From Nostoc sp. NMS4 (GTDB lineage Bacteria > Cyanobacteriota > Cyanobacteriia > Cyanobacteriales > Nostocaceae): 52,562 nucleotides of DNA. The DNA is taken from NCBI RefSeq assembly GCF_017115095.1, contig NZ_JABXKI010000330.1, forward strand, positions 1-52,562, written 5' to 3'. Both the position numbers and the translations under genes were made by a program. The notes under the pieces are model-generated. The model was not told where the DNA came from and searched no databases. It saw only the letters and a program-made list of their open reading frames with translations. Below are positions 34,503 to 43,521 of the stretch, piece after piece (the first letter of the stretch is position 1; the number at the start of each line of letters is the position of its first letter).

Positions 34503-34535
34503 AGATCCCCGATTTCTTTGAGAAATCGGGGATCT
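34503..34535 (+). terminator. Terminator of gyrB
   Basis: AGATCCCCGATTTCT-TTG-AGAAATCGGGGATCT is a perfect 15-bp stem starting 30 nt after the gyrB stop, with T-rich sequence after it. The core is shared with other repeat-derived hairpins of this genome (CCCCGA...TCGGGG at 37,850). Confidence 0.8.
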
Positions 34536-36099
34536 TTGGCTTTGAAGCATTGCATAAAAACTACTTCTTTTGGCTGATGACAAAGTATGTAATTTATAAA
34601 GCTTTTAAAAGCTACTCTGACTTTTAATTAGACACTAACAATCAATTAAAAATTTAGGTTTACTTGTCACACAAATGACCAGAAAACACTACAATAACTA
34701 CAAAAAATCCCCATTTCTCGGTTGTGAAAAACCATACAATTTGATTCTTGTCAATATTTTCCAAACAATCAACGGTCGAGTGTTAACAGAACTACCAACT
34801 TCATTAGAGATTTAGTCCAGATAATACTCTTTGCGTTGACTTGCTGATTAATTTTGCCCACCAGTTAGAAACACATTTGTTATGCTTTAAGAAAATGACT
34901 GAATATCATCTATCAAACGGCAATTAATAAGTATTTTGAGGATTTCTCATCATAAGATGACAGAAACTTACCGAAATAAAAGTATTGAAATTTACAATTA
35001 CTTTACGCAAAAAAGCTTTGTAACTAAATCATCAGGTAATCTGCTCGGTTATCTGTGTTCGAGGTAATAGCTGTTGGAAGTACACACCAGAAGGCTGAAA
35101 ACTTGTTAATATCTTCATGTGGTGTCGTGGCGATCGCTATTGTATCGTATGTATCTAATGTACTTTTGCCTAAGATCAGACGATATTGGCAAGTTCACAG
35201 GACAAATTGTTTTTGAATTGATTAAAATATCCTTGTATACAATAAGAAAAGTTTGTCAAGTTTCATAGGGCTGAAATCGCCACAGTGCGCTAACGTGTGA
35301 ATAAGACCGAATTCGTAAACCTAAATCGAACTGCGATCGGATCGATTCTGCCACCACCTCAACTCCTCAGTTAAGGTAGTTAGTACGCAGAAGGTTAACT
35401 GCTTCCAGGCAAGCACCACCACCGTTGTTGTATTTACCCAAGGACAAGACCAATTTTAGTCTAAGGGATGCTTAATTTATGAAGGAAATGTAAAAATGGG
35501 TAGGTGAAGACGAATAGTCTGAGTTAACATAAAATGCACTCTTTCTCAGTAATTAGTGTTGTGTAAAATACATGAAATTCGGCATGAGCAAGCGTACTTA
35601 CTTCAATAATGTAATAAGAACGTCACTGCAATTCCGAAAAGTGGAGAAAAAATTCCAGGGTATAAATCCCGTTTTCAATGTCTTTTTGGTGAAAGTAGCT
35701 AAAAGTTGCTTAATGAATTCATGATTAATACACAAAAAGAGTGCAATTTCTGTGAAACAGGCTACAATCGGAAGAGTCTTTATCCGAAAATCTGCCAACA
35801 GTATGAACTCATTTATATAGAGTGGCAATTTTTTTGATCAAGGCGAGTCTTTATTTTGACCAGTTAGTTGAAAGCAATATGTGATAGCAACACATATAAC
35901 ATTTACTAAAGTGAGCAAGTCACCTTTAGTACTTGCTTAAACTAAAGTAAAAAACCCTCCTACCGGAGGTGCAAAACGCCCGAAAATATCTCTGGCAAAT
36001 CTGCCAAAAAGCTTATTTTCGGTTGGCAATTGGCTCGTTTAAAAGAGCAGCAAACACATCTTGAGTAATTGATTCTGCAAGGAGCATGAGGAACGCGGC
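34536..36099. other. 1.56-kb gene-free leader region before sigA
   Basis: I see no convincing gene on either strand; a 76-codon minus frame at 35,598-35,828 lacks any family likeness or ribosome site. The length suggests several promoters or a long mRNA leader for the sigma factor gene, a known feature of cyanobacterial principal sigma genes. Hairpins occur near the 3' end, at 35,956-35,969 (CCTCC-TACC-GGAGG) and 35,980-36,022. Confidence 0.5.
35980..36022 (+). promoter_or_regulatory. Nested hairpin in the sigA leader
   Basis: CCGAAAATA (35,980-35,988) pairs with TATTTTCGG (36,014-36,022), enclosing TGGCA-AATC-TGCCA (35,993-36,006). The structure lies 78 nt before the sigA ATG in what should be its 5' untranslated region. 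It could tune translation or mRNA stability. Confidence 0.5.
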
Positions 36100-37269
36100 A
36101 TGAACCAGGCTAACAACGTACTCGAAAGCATATATCAGCCTGACCTAGAAATAATAAATCAGCCTGAGCTCGAGTTAGAAGAACTCTTAATAGACGACGA
36201 AGAGGACTTGCTGATCGTAGATGAAGGTGACGAGGAATTTTTAGAGCCTCAGTCTGATGAGGACGACGCAAAGTCTGGAAAAGCCGCTAAATCGCGTCGT
36301 CGGACACAAAGCAAGAAAAAGCACTATACCGAAGATTCAATTCGGCTTTACTTGCAAGAAATTGGTAGAATTCGGCTGTTGCGGGCAGACGAAGAAATTG
36401 AATTGGCGCGGAAAATAGCGGATTTGCTGGAATTGGAGAGGGTACGCGAAAGACTCTGCGAGCAATTGGATCGCGATCCTCGAGATAGTGAATGGGCAGA
36501 AGCAGTACAACTGCCACTACCAGCCTTTCGTTATCGCCTCCATGTTGGTCGTCGGGCGAAAGACAAGATGGTGCAATCTAACCTCCGTCTTGTAGTTTCA
36601 ATTGCTAAGAAGTACATGAATCGTGGTTTGTCGTTCCAAGATTTAATTCAGGAAGGCAGTCTCGGCTTGATTCGCGCGGCTGAAAAGTTTGACCACGAGA
36701 AAGGTTATAAGTTCTCTACATACGCTACATGGTGGATTCGTCAAGCAATTACCCGCGCGATCGCAGATCAATCTCGCACAATTCGTCTTCCAGTTCACCT
36801 TTACGAAACCATTTCTCGGATTAAGAAAACTACCAAGCTACTATCTCAAGAAATGGGTCGCAAACCCACCGAAGAAGAAATTGCGACTCGGATGGAAATG
36901 ACCATTGAGAAGTTGCGGTTCATTGCTAAATCCGCTCAGTTACCAATTTCACTAGAAACGCCTATTGGTAAAGAAGAAGATTCTCGATTGGGCGATTTTA
37001 TTGAATCCGATGGTGAGACACCAGAAGACCAAGTTTCCAAAAATCTTCTGCGCGAAGACCTGGAAAAAGTCCTCGACAGTCTCAGTCCACGCGAACGCGA
37101 TGTTCTGAGACTGCGTTACGGCTTGGATGATGGTCGGATGAAAACCCTTGAGGAAATCGGCCAGATTTTCAACGTTACCCGCGAACGGATTCGTCAAATT
37201 GAGGCGAAAGCACTCCGCAAGTTACGCCATCCAAATCGCAACAGCGTTCTTAAGGAATATATTCGGTAG
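36100..37269 (+). CDS. sigA: Principal RNA polymerase sigma factor SigA (RpoD)
   Basis: A 389-residue group 1 sigma-70 factor. After an acidic N-terminal region (about residues 1-65), region 1.2 is [20 protein letters not shown], region 2 has [20 protein letters not shown] and [16 protein letters not shown] (2.3-2.4, -10 recognition), region 3 starts near [11 protein letters not shown], and region 4 has [10 protein letters not shown] and [18 protein letters not shown] (4.2, -35 recognition). Length and motifs fit cyanobacterial SigA rather than group 2 sigmas. It stands alone with a long leader and a terminator. Confidence 0.95.
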   Translation: MNQANNVLESIYQPDLEIINQPELELEELLIDDEEDLLIVDEGDEEFLEPQSDEDDAKSGKAAKSRRRTQSKKKHYTEDSIRLYLQEIGRIRLLRADEEIELARKIADLLELERVRERLCEQLDRDPRDSEWAEAVQLPLPAFRYRLHVGRRAKDKMVQSNLRLVVSIAKKYMNRGLSFQDLIQEGSLGLIRAAEKFDHEKGYKFSTYATWWIRQAITRAIADQSRTIRLPVHLYETISRIKKTTKLLSQEMGRKPTEEEIATRMEMTIEKLRFIAKSAQLPISLETPIGKEEDSRLGDFIESDGETPEDQVSKNLLREDLEKVLDSLSPRERDVLRLRYGLDDGRMKTLEEIGQIFNVTRERIRQIEAKALRKLRHPNRNSVLKEYIR

Positions 37270-37335
37270 TCAATAGTCATTGGTCATTAGTCATTAGTAA
37301 ATAAACAAATGACAACTGACTAATGACAAACAAAT

Positions 37336-37372
37336 AAAAACCTGGTAGTGAATTTGCACTCCAGGTTTTTTT
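37336..37372. terminator. Two-way terminator between sigA and the hli gene
   Basis: AAAAACCTGG-N15-CCAGGTTTTT forms a 10-bp stem with A- and T-runs on its two sides, and AGTG/CACT pair further in. It can terminate sigA on the plus strand and the convergent hli gene on the minus strand. Left of it, 37,270-37,325, are ATTAGTC-type 7-bp repeats. Confidence 0.8.
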
Positions 37373-37400
37373 ATTTATAGGTCATCTTGGATATTAAAGC

Positions 37401-37586
37401 TTACAGGATGCCCCAAAAATGTAAGAAGCCTTGACCAGAAAAAACTTCAACCAAAATGGCTGCTGAAAAGCCAATCATTGCCAAGCGACCGTTCCAAACT
37501 TCTGCTTGTGGGGTAAAGCCCCAACGCCAAGCGTTGCGATCTTCAATTACAGGAGTAGTGACTTTTGTTGTGCTTGCATTTGTCAT
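37401..37586 (-). CDS. High-light-inducible protein (Hli/Scp)
   Basis: A 61-residue single-helix member of the chlorophyll a/b-binding superfamily. The signature [18 protein letters not shown] (residues 28-45) gives the Glu, Asn and Arg that hold chlorophyll between two paired helices. These proteins sit in the thylakoid membrane and protect photosystem assembly under strong light. The C-terminus ends GFLHFWGIL. Single gene with its own promoter region at about 37,600-37,690. Confidence 0.95.
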   Translation of the reverse strand: MTNASTTKVTTPVIEDRNAWRWGFTPQAEVWNGRLAMIGFSAAILVEVFSGQGFLHFWGIL

Positions 37587-37841
37587 GGTTAGGACTCCAA
37601 ACTTAATTTTTAAGGTTTATTGCCTTATGTAAACTAATATAACAAATATTTTCATAAAGGCAACATTTTTTATACTTTTGTTTCTATACCTTGACATAAA
37701 TAGAAATAGCTATTTATACAGATTAAAACATCAGTCTTCAGTGAGATTTACTGAGATAAGAGAAATGTTATCTAGATTTTTACCGTTATAGACAATATTA
37801 AAATTAATAATTAATAGAGATATTGGAGTCAAAAACACTGC

Positions 37842-37966
37842 CCAGAACCCCGACTTCTTCAATAAATCGGGGTCAACACTATTCGTTTAAAGCAAGAGAC
37901 GCGATGAATCGCCGTCTCTACAATAATCAGTCTTTCGTAGGCATTCCCAGTCGGAGACTGGGAATG
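37842..37966. repeat. Cluster of three hairpin repeats
   Basis: Within the gene-free stretch 37,587-37,984: CCCCGACTT-loop-AAATCGGGG near 37,845-37,871; AGAGACG-CGAT..ATCG-CGTCTCT at 37,897-37,921, similar to 27,453-27,481; and a perfect 11-bp stem CATTCCCAGTC-GGA-GACTGGGAATG at 37,942-37,966. The last lies 19 nt after the topoisomerase stop on the minus strand and may end its transcript. Confidence 0.65.
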
Positions 37967-37984
37967 AGATCAGCCCTACATAAT

Positions 37985-40534
37985 TTACGATCGCACTTCA
38001 GCTACAGTGATGATTTTTTCATCGCGGCTGAGTTGGAGGATGCTTTCACCTTTGACATCTTTGCCTAAAATCGGCACTGTTTCCACAGCTATCCGCACTA
38101 CCCGCTCCTTATTCGTGACTAAAGCTACTTCGCCAGATGCGTTGGCGTAGCCCGCCGTACCACTTCGTGGAAGCAAGCTACGCGTAGCGTCTCCAAGAGT
38201 TGGCATCGCCATCACCATACCAGCTAAGTTGTCAGTTTTGCTAGCAAATTTCAGCGCTTGCGTCCCTAAATCGCCGCGATTAGCCGCTCTTAACTGACTT
38301 GCAGGCATCCGTTTGGCATATCCTTCTTGAGTAACTAGCAGTAATTGGTCATCTTTTCCGACAGTGACACAGCCAACCATTTGCTGATTTTTCAATAACC
38401 GAAATGCTTGTAAGCCCATGGCCGTGCGACCCATGACCGGTAATTGTTCATCATTGACTGCAAAGCGCAACAGTCGCCCACCAGAACTAGCTAAAATCAG
38501 ATGCTCCCCTGGAGCTGTGAACTGAGTAAATGACAATTCATCATCGTCTTTGAGCTTCAAAATCGTGATTCCGCGCCGAGTCAGGTTAGTAAATTCTTCC
38601 AGAGACAGACGCTTAATTCTTCCTTGTTTTGTTAGAAGAATCATCTGCTTAGTTGCGAGATTTTCTGGCAGTACAAAGCGGCTGACCACAGCTTCTTGAG
38701 CGCCTTGAGCAGTACTACTAAGCATAGTAATTAAAGGTTTTCCCCGTGGAGAACGCCCAGTAGTTAGGGGAATTTCTGCCACATTCACCGGATAGACTTT
38801 GCCGCCACCAGTTAGTATTAGCAAGTCTTTCCCTGTATCAGTTAACAAAGTTTGGATAATGAAGTCATTATCGTGTAGACCATTTTCAGCTTTTGACTTT
38901 TTCCCAGATGGCTGGGTGCGGCGCACATAACCCCGTTGGGTAAATTCTAAAACCGCTTCTTCTATCGGTTCAGAAGATTTAAGTTCCTCTTCCTCCTCTG
39001 CTCTAGACTTCTGCTCCTCTACCCTAGACTTCTGCTCCTCCCCAATTTTCGTCCGACGGGGATCGTTGTACTTGCGCTTGAGCGATCGCAAATCTTTTTT
39101 CAGCGCCTTGAGTAATTCGCGGCGATCGTTAAGTAATTGCTCCAACAAGCTAATTTGTTCGCTGATCTGCTCAAATTCTTGCTGCAAATTTTGCTTTTCT
39201 AAACCAGTCAGGCGGCGCAACGGCATGGCTAAAATTGCATCTCCTTGTACCTCACTCAAATCCAGTTGGCTACAAAGATTAATTTTTGCCGTACTACCAT
39301 CGGGCGCTTGGCGCAAAATTTGAATTACCTCATCCAAATTAGACAGCGCTTTCAGCAAACCTTCTACCAAATGCACACGACTTTGAGCTTTACCCAACTC
39401 GTAATTGTAGCGACGGTTCAGCGTCTCCTCTCGGAAACTCAAAAATTCTTGCAACAGTTGACGCAAACTTAACTGGCGGGGTTGTCCATCCACGATTGCG
39501 AGGAGAATCGCCCCAAAAGTCATTTGTAAAGCAGTTTGGTGATATAAATGCTGGAGAACTTCTTGGGGATTGGTATCGCGTTTGAGTTCAATTACCACCC
39601 GCATCCCTTCGCGATCGCTCTCGTCTCGCAGATCGGAAATTCCTTGCAAACGACCTTGATTTACTAAGTCCGCTACCTTCTCAATCCAGGCAGCTTTATT
39701 AACTTGATAAGGCAATTCTGTAATGATAATTGCCGTCCGTCGCTTGCTTCCTCTCGCGGCTGGAATTTCCTCTAGAGTTGCAACTCCCCGCAGCAGAATT
39801 CCACCTTTACCTGTGGTGTAAGCTTCTCGAATTCCCGTCTCACCAATTATTTCTCCACCAGTGGGAAAATCTGGCCCTGGAATTAACTCAAATAACTTTT
39901 CATCTGACAAATCTGGGTTGTCGATTAAGGCAATTAACCCATCGACAACTTCCCCTAAATTGTGCGGTGGGACATTTGTCGCCATCCCCACAGCAATCCC
40001 AGCACAGCCATTGAGCAACAGAAACGGCAACTGAGCCGGTAACACCGTTGGTTCTTGCTGAGAATTATCGAAGTTCCCGACAAATTCCACAGTTTCTTCA
40101 CCGATTTCTGTCAGCATTCCTTCATGGCTGATGGGTGCGAGGCGCGTTTCTGTGTAACGCATCGCCGCCGGCGGATCGTTATCGACGCTGCCAAAGTTAC
40201 CATGTCCTGCCAGCAAAGGATAACGGCTAGAAAAATCCTGCACCAGCCTAACTAAAGCATCGTAAACTGATTGGTCGCCGTGGGGATGGTATTTACCCAA
40301 CACATCACCCACTACACGCGCACATTTTCGATAGGGTCTATCTGGTACTAAACCGAGTTCGTGCATTGCATACAAAATGCGCCGATGCACTGGTTTTAAG
40401 CCATCACGCACGTCTGGTAGCGCTCGCCCGACAATCACGCTCATGGCATATTCTAGATAAGACCGTTGCATCTCGGTGTGCAGGGCTGTTGGAATTACCT
40501 GTCCCGTTGAGAGAAGGTTTAACTGTTTTGCCAT
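37985..40534 (-). CDS. Type IIA DNA topoisomerase subunit A (GyrA/ParC family)
   Basis: An 849-residue topoisomerase A subunit. The breakage-reunion domain has [40 protein letters not shown] and [12 protein letters not shown] with catalytic Y127. The C-terminal part is a six-blade beta-pinwheel with repeated [16 protein letters not shown] blades. I do not see a canonical GyrA box (QRRGGKG), so it may be the second, ParC-like paralog rather than the main gyrase A; hence no symbol. Two oddities: a Lys/Glu-rich insert after residue about 495 ([19 protein letters not shown], from a 21-bp tandem repeat) and a 19-residue insert near the C-terminus encoded by a palindromic repeat (38,137-38,193). 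Confidence 0.92.
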   Translation of the reverse strand: MAKQLNLLSTGQVIPTALHTEMQRSYLEYAMSVIVGRALPDVRDGLKPVHRRILYAMHELGLVPDRPYRKCARVVGDVLGKYHPHGDQSVYDALVRLVQDFSSRYPLLAGHGNFGSVDNDPPAAMRYTETRLAPISHEGMLTEIGEETVEFVGNFDNSQQEPTVLPAQLPFLLLNGCAGIAVGMATNVPPHNLGEVVDGLIALIDNPDLSDEKLFELIPGPDFPTGGEIIGETGIREAYTTGKGGILLRGVATLEEIPAARGSKRRTAIIITELPYQVNKAAWIEKVADLVNQGRLQGISDLRDESDREGMRVVIELKRDTNPQEVLQHLYHQTALQMTFGAILLAIVDGQPRQLSLRQLLQEFLSFREETLNRRYNYELGKAQSRVHLVEGLLKALSNLDEVIQILRQAPDGSTAKINLCSQLDLSEVQGDAILAMPLRRLTGLEKQNLQQEFEQISEQISLLEQLLNDRRELLKALKKDLRSLKRKYNDPRRTKIGEEQKSRVEEQKSRAEEEEELKSSEPIEEAVLEFTQRGYVRRTQPSGKKSKAENGLHDNDFIIQTLLTDTGKDLLILTGGGKVYPVNVAEIPLTTGRSPRGKPLITMLSSTAQGAQEAVVSRFVLPENLATKQMILLTKQGRIKRLSLEEFTNLTRRGITILKLKDDDELSFTQFTAPGEHLILASSGGRLLRFAVNDEQLPVMGRTAMGLQAFRLLKNQQMVGCVTVGKDDQLLLVTQEGYAKRMPASQLRAANRGDLGTQALKFASKTDNLAGMVMAMPTLGDATRSLLPRSGTAGYANASGEVALVTNKERVVRIAVETVPILGKDVKGESILQLSRDEKIITVAEVRS
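38137..38193 (-). repeat. Palindromic REP-like element inside the topoisomerase gene
   Basis: On the minus strand this reads GGAGACGCTACGCGTAGCTT, then GCTTCC, a hairpin and GGCTACGCC. The first 26 nt match the intergenic copy at 25,235-25,260 almost exactly. Here it is 57 bp, a multiple of three, and adds [19 protein letters not shown] to the protein without breaking the frame. Confidence 0.8.
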
Positions 40535-40928
40535 GAGTTTTTTCCCTGAAATTTAACTACACAAAAACCGATGGAACTCAATACTGCGGCAACCACAGCA
40601 TAACGGATGAAATGAGATTCATCACAAAATTTTGATAGTCACAGAAGAAAAAGCAGTACTATCATCCTTGATGACGAAGATGCACATTGACTATTAAAAA
40701 GGATGCACACGAGTATAATCTACATAAACTTAGTAGCCATGATACTTACCAAAGAAGAATTAAGACTCAGGAGACAGAATTCACAATGGATTCCGTGGGA
40801 CTGGATTTGAGTGCTGGGGTATTCTGAATTCTGAATTCTGAATTCTGACTCCTTCTCATCATGATTGCATTTCTTAATTTTGTATTCTGGAATTCTTGAA
40901 TCTCCTCACCTCTATAACTAAAATTCTC
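40535..40928. repeat. Intergenic stretch with 7-bp repeats
   Basis: No gene. CTGAATT repeats at 40,821-40,852. The divergent promoters for the topoisomerase and the response regulator must lie here, but I see no clear consensus. Confidence 0.5.
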
Positions 40929-41333
40929 ATGAAAACTGTTTTAATTGTTGAAGACGATCTAATTAATGCTCGTGTTTTTTCCAAAATTTTGTCCAAGCGT
41001 GGTGGCTTGGGTGTGAAACACACTGAAAATGTCGAAGAAGTCATAAAAATTGCCCAATCAGGAGAAGCCGACCTGATTTTGATGGATGTTTCTCTCTCCA
41101 GAAGTGTTTACCAAGGCAAGTCCGTTGATGGGATCAAGATTACACAAATGTTAAAATCCGATCCAAAAACAGCAAACTTACCTGTGATTCTGGTGACAGC
41201 CCATGCTATGGAAGGCGATCGCGAGAACTTTCTCAAGCAAAGCGGTGCTGATGGCTACATTTCTAAGCCAGTTGTTGACCATCAACAGTTCGTTGACCAA
41301 ATCATCGCACTTCTACCCACAGACGAACACTGA
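40929..41333 (+). CDS. Single-domain response regulator
   Basis: A 134-residue CheY-like receiver with no output domain: acidic pocket D9-D10 (LIVEDD), phospho-acceptor D53 (LILMDVS), T90 (LVTAHA) and K113 (YISKPV). The ATG at 40,929 gives the usual start MKTVLIVEDD; an upstream TTG at 40,896 adds 11 atypical residues. Like DivK or Rcp-type regulators it should relay phosphate or bind a partner. A loop insertion (RSVYQGKSVDG) follows D53, as in many cyanobacterial receivers of this kind. No partner kinase is adjacent. Confidence 0.92.
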   Translation: MKTVLIVEDDLINARVFSKILSKRGGLGVKHTENVEEVIKIAQSGEADLILMDVSLSRSVYQGKSVDGIKITQMLKSDPKTANLPVILVTAHAMEGDRENFLKQSGADGYISKPVVDHQQFVDQIIALLPTDEH

Positions 41334-41533
41334 GAATTAACTACTTATTTCAGGAATACTCGCCCGCCAATGTTTTTGGCCGATTAGTTCCTGTATTTAT
41401 CTAGTATAGATGTACTACGAAAAGGTACTGTTACGCAAGTGGTTATAGGAATGGGGCATGGGGCATGGGGTATTGGGAATTAATCAATAATTTTGCTCCC
41501 CCTGCCTCCCCTGCTTCCCCTGCTCCCCTGCTC

Positions 41534-42421
41534 CTATTGAGTAGGCTGTTCTCTAGGCGCTGATGATGAGTTTTCTCGTTGTTGTATGGCTGCTTGAATA
41601 CGGGGTAATTCGAGGAATTTTTTCGTATCAGACAGTAGGCGATCGCCCCAGAGATTTTCTTTGAGGAAATTCAAATTAGCATAGCGCGAATCGATACGGA
41701 GTGCAGCTTCTCCCAAGGTTAGTCCTTGTTGGCGATCGCCTTTAGTATACAGTGCCACGGCTAAGGCCAATAAAGGTTCTGCGGCTTGTTTCTCAAGGGT
41801 TACAGCCGATTGCCATCGCTTAATTGCTTCGGGGACATTACCCTGTTCGTAGTTGATTAAGCCAATGTTGTTGAGCGCCGGCCAGAATTTTTTATCTTGG
41901 GAGACGGCTTTATCGTACTGGGCGATCGCATCTGGCAATTTACCCAGCAAATAGTAAGCATTACCCAAATCAAATAATCCTTCTGGATCGTTGGGTTTTA
42001 ACTTTAAACCATCTTGATAATTGACAACAGCAGCCTGGTAATTTTTCTGCTGAAAATTCGCTGAACCCAAAGCAAACAAAATATCACCATTTTTCGGGTT
42101 GAGAGATTGTGCTTTTTTCAGACTAGCGATCGCCCCATCATACTCTTTCGTTTGCAGTTGCAATCCACCTAACAGCAACCACACCTTATCATTCCCAGGA
42201 GCCAGTTGACTAGCCAGCCGCGCTCGTGGCAAAGCTAAATCAACCTGTTGAAACTGAGCTAGTTGAGCTGCCTCTTGTGCCAAGCTCAACCCCTGCTTTT
42301 CTAACTTTGTCGCATCTAGTTGCAGTGTATGGGGTATTAAGGCCTGCGCGTTAGCGGCTTTTGGCATACTCCATAAACTACAGACCATTAAAAGAGAAAT
42401 CAAACGAACATATTTAGGCAC
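41534..42421 (-). CDS. Exported TPR-repeat protein
   Basis: A 295-residue protein. A signal peptide (LISLLMVCSLWSMPKAANA, cleavage after AQA-like residues) is followed by about five to six tetratricopeptide repeats (residues 45-250), for example GAIASLKKAQSLNPKNGDIL and PDAIAQYDKAVSQDKKFWPA. TPRs form a helical scaffold for protein contacts; here it should be in the periplasm or thylakoid lumen. No enzymatic domain. Left of it, 41,334-41,533, are GGGGCAT and CCCCTGC 7-bp repeats. Confidence 0.88.
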   Translation of the reverse strand: MPKYVRLISLLMVCSLWSMPKAANAQALIPHTLQLDATKLEKQGLSLAQEAAQLAQFQQVDLALPRARLASQLAPGNDKVWLLLGGLQLQTKEYDGAIASLKKAQSLNPKNGDILFALGSANFQQKNYQAAVVNYQDGLKLKPNDPEGLFDLGNAYYLLGKLPDAIAQYDKAVSQDKKFWPALNNIGLINYEQGNVPEAIKRWQSAVTLEKQAAEPLLALAVALYTKGDRQQGLTLGEAALRIDSRYANLNFLKENLWGDRLLSDTKKFLELPRIQAAIQQRENSSSAPREQPTQ

Positions 42422-42826
42422 ACTACCGCCTTTAAGCCACTAATCAAAGAATCTTTCAGCTAGCTTAAACGATCTACGCTGTTGGCGGTAGCAAAATCTT
42501 ACCAATCTTGGGGAAAAGGATGAGCAATCAATTCAAAATTCAAAATTCAAAATTCAAAATTAAAGAACTTCTGCCTCCTGCCTCCTCTTTCCCAATGCCC
42601 AATGCCCCATTAGAAAAACTGATGACTTTGGTCATACATCAGTTTGGAATTACTAGTGACTTTGGTCATACATCAGTTTAGAGATTTTGAATGATAATTA
42701 TTATGTATGAATTTATACGATGAGGTAAATATTAAACACTTTGATATGCAAAAAAGCAACTGTCTAAGATTGCTTAATCCATACCTCAGCAGAATAGAAC
42801 TTTAATGTAAATAAGGAGTCAATTTC
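42422..42826. promoter_or_regulatory. Promoter region of the efflux gene cluster with paired operator-like repeats
   Basis: Contains ATTCAAA 7-bp repeats (42,529-42,563) and then two 23-bp direct copies of TGACTTTGGTCATACATCAG at 42,623-42,645 and 42,657-42,679 (period 34). Each copy includes the inverted repeat TGAC-TTTG-GTCA. The first is also flanked by AAACTGATG/CATCAGTTT. They lie about 150-200 nt before the secreted repeat protein gene, as expected for a dimeric regulator of that gene or the operon. Confidence 0.6.
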
Positions 42827-43426
42827 ATGTTGAAACCAAACCGTATATCGATTGTATTAGCTGCTGCTGCCCTGATTATTGTTCCCACACTCTTGACTGC
42901 ACCTGCAAATGCCCAAACGAAAGTCTACGTTGATGGCGATCGCAATCAAAATTGGGATCGTGACGGCAGATCCAATTCTAGAGACAGGGATAATTGGGAT
43001 CGCGACGGCAGATCCAATTCTGGAGAAGTCAGAAACTCTAGAGACAGGAATAATAATTGGAACCGCGATGGCAGATCCAATTCTGGAGAAGTCAGAAACT
43101 CTAGAGACAGGAATAATAATTGGAACCGCGATGGCAGATCCAATTCTGGAGAAGTCAGAAACCCCAGAGATCGGGATAATTGGAATCGTGACAACCAATT
43201 TAATGGCAGAGTAGTCAGACTTGGTAATGGTGATATCAGATATCCCAATGGGCAAATTATTCCTTCTAGATCCATAGTTAGACTGCGCGATCAAGGTTAC
43301 TTCAGACTTCCTAATGGGGATATTCTGCTTCCCAATCAGGAAATTGTTCCTGCTGGGAGATTAGTAAGAGTGCGTGATGATTACTTCAGACTTCCTAGTG
43401 GATTGGTACTGCAAATAAACCTTTAA
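42827..43426 (+). CDS. Secreted Asn/Arg/Asp-rich repeat protein
   Basis: A 199-residue protein. A signal peptide (ISIVLAAAALIIVPTLLTAP, then ANAQ) leads to tandem 21-residue repeats (SGEVRNSRDRNNNWNRDGRS type; about 3.5 copies, residues 40-120) made by 63-bp DNA repeats that are nearly identical. The last 80 residues contain two related GYFRLPNGDILLPNQEIVP-like beta motifs. It is exported, positively and negatively charged, and low in hydrophobicity. AAGGAG lies well placed before the ATG. It begins a run of same-strand genes that continues into the efflux operon. Function unknown. Confidence 0.8.
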   Translation: MLKPNRISIVLAAAALIIVPTLLTAPANAQTKVYVDGDRNQNWDRDGRSNSRDRDNWDRDGRSNSGEVRNSRDRNNNWNRDGRSNSGEVRNSRDRNNNWNRDGRSNSGEVRNPRDRDNWNRDNQFNGRVVRLGNGDIRYPNGQIIPSRSIVRLRDQGYFRLPNGDILLPNQEIVPAGRLVRVRDDYFRLPSGLVLQINL

Positions 43427-43521
43427 AACACTAAAAGCCCAAAATCATTGTCAGTATTAGGCTACCAGGCTATAGTTTTAGCCGTGAATAACTAGCTCGG
43501 TAGCCGTTCCTTATAGACAAA

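Noticed and set aside
35598..35828. 76-codon minus-strand frame before sigA
   Set aside because: No ribosome site or recognisable motif; consistent with chance in AT-rich leader sequence.
42857..43294. Long frames on the other strand and in another frame of the secreted repeat protein
   Set aside because: They stay open only because the 63-bp repeats are multiples of three; the signal peptide and ribosome site support the plus-strand frame.
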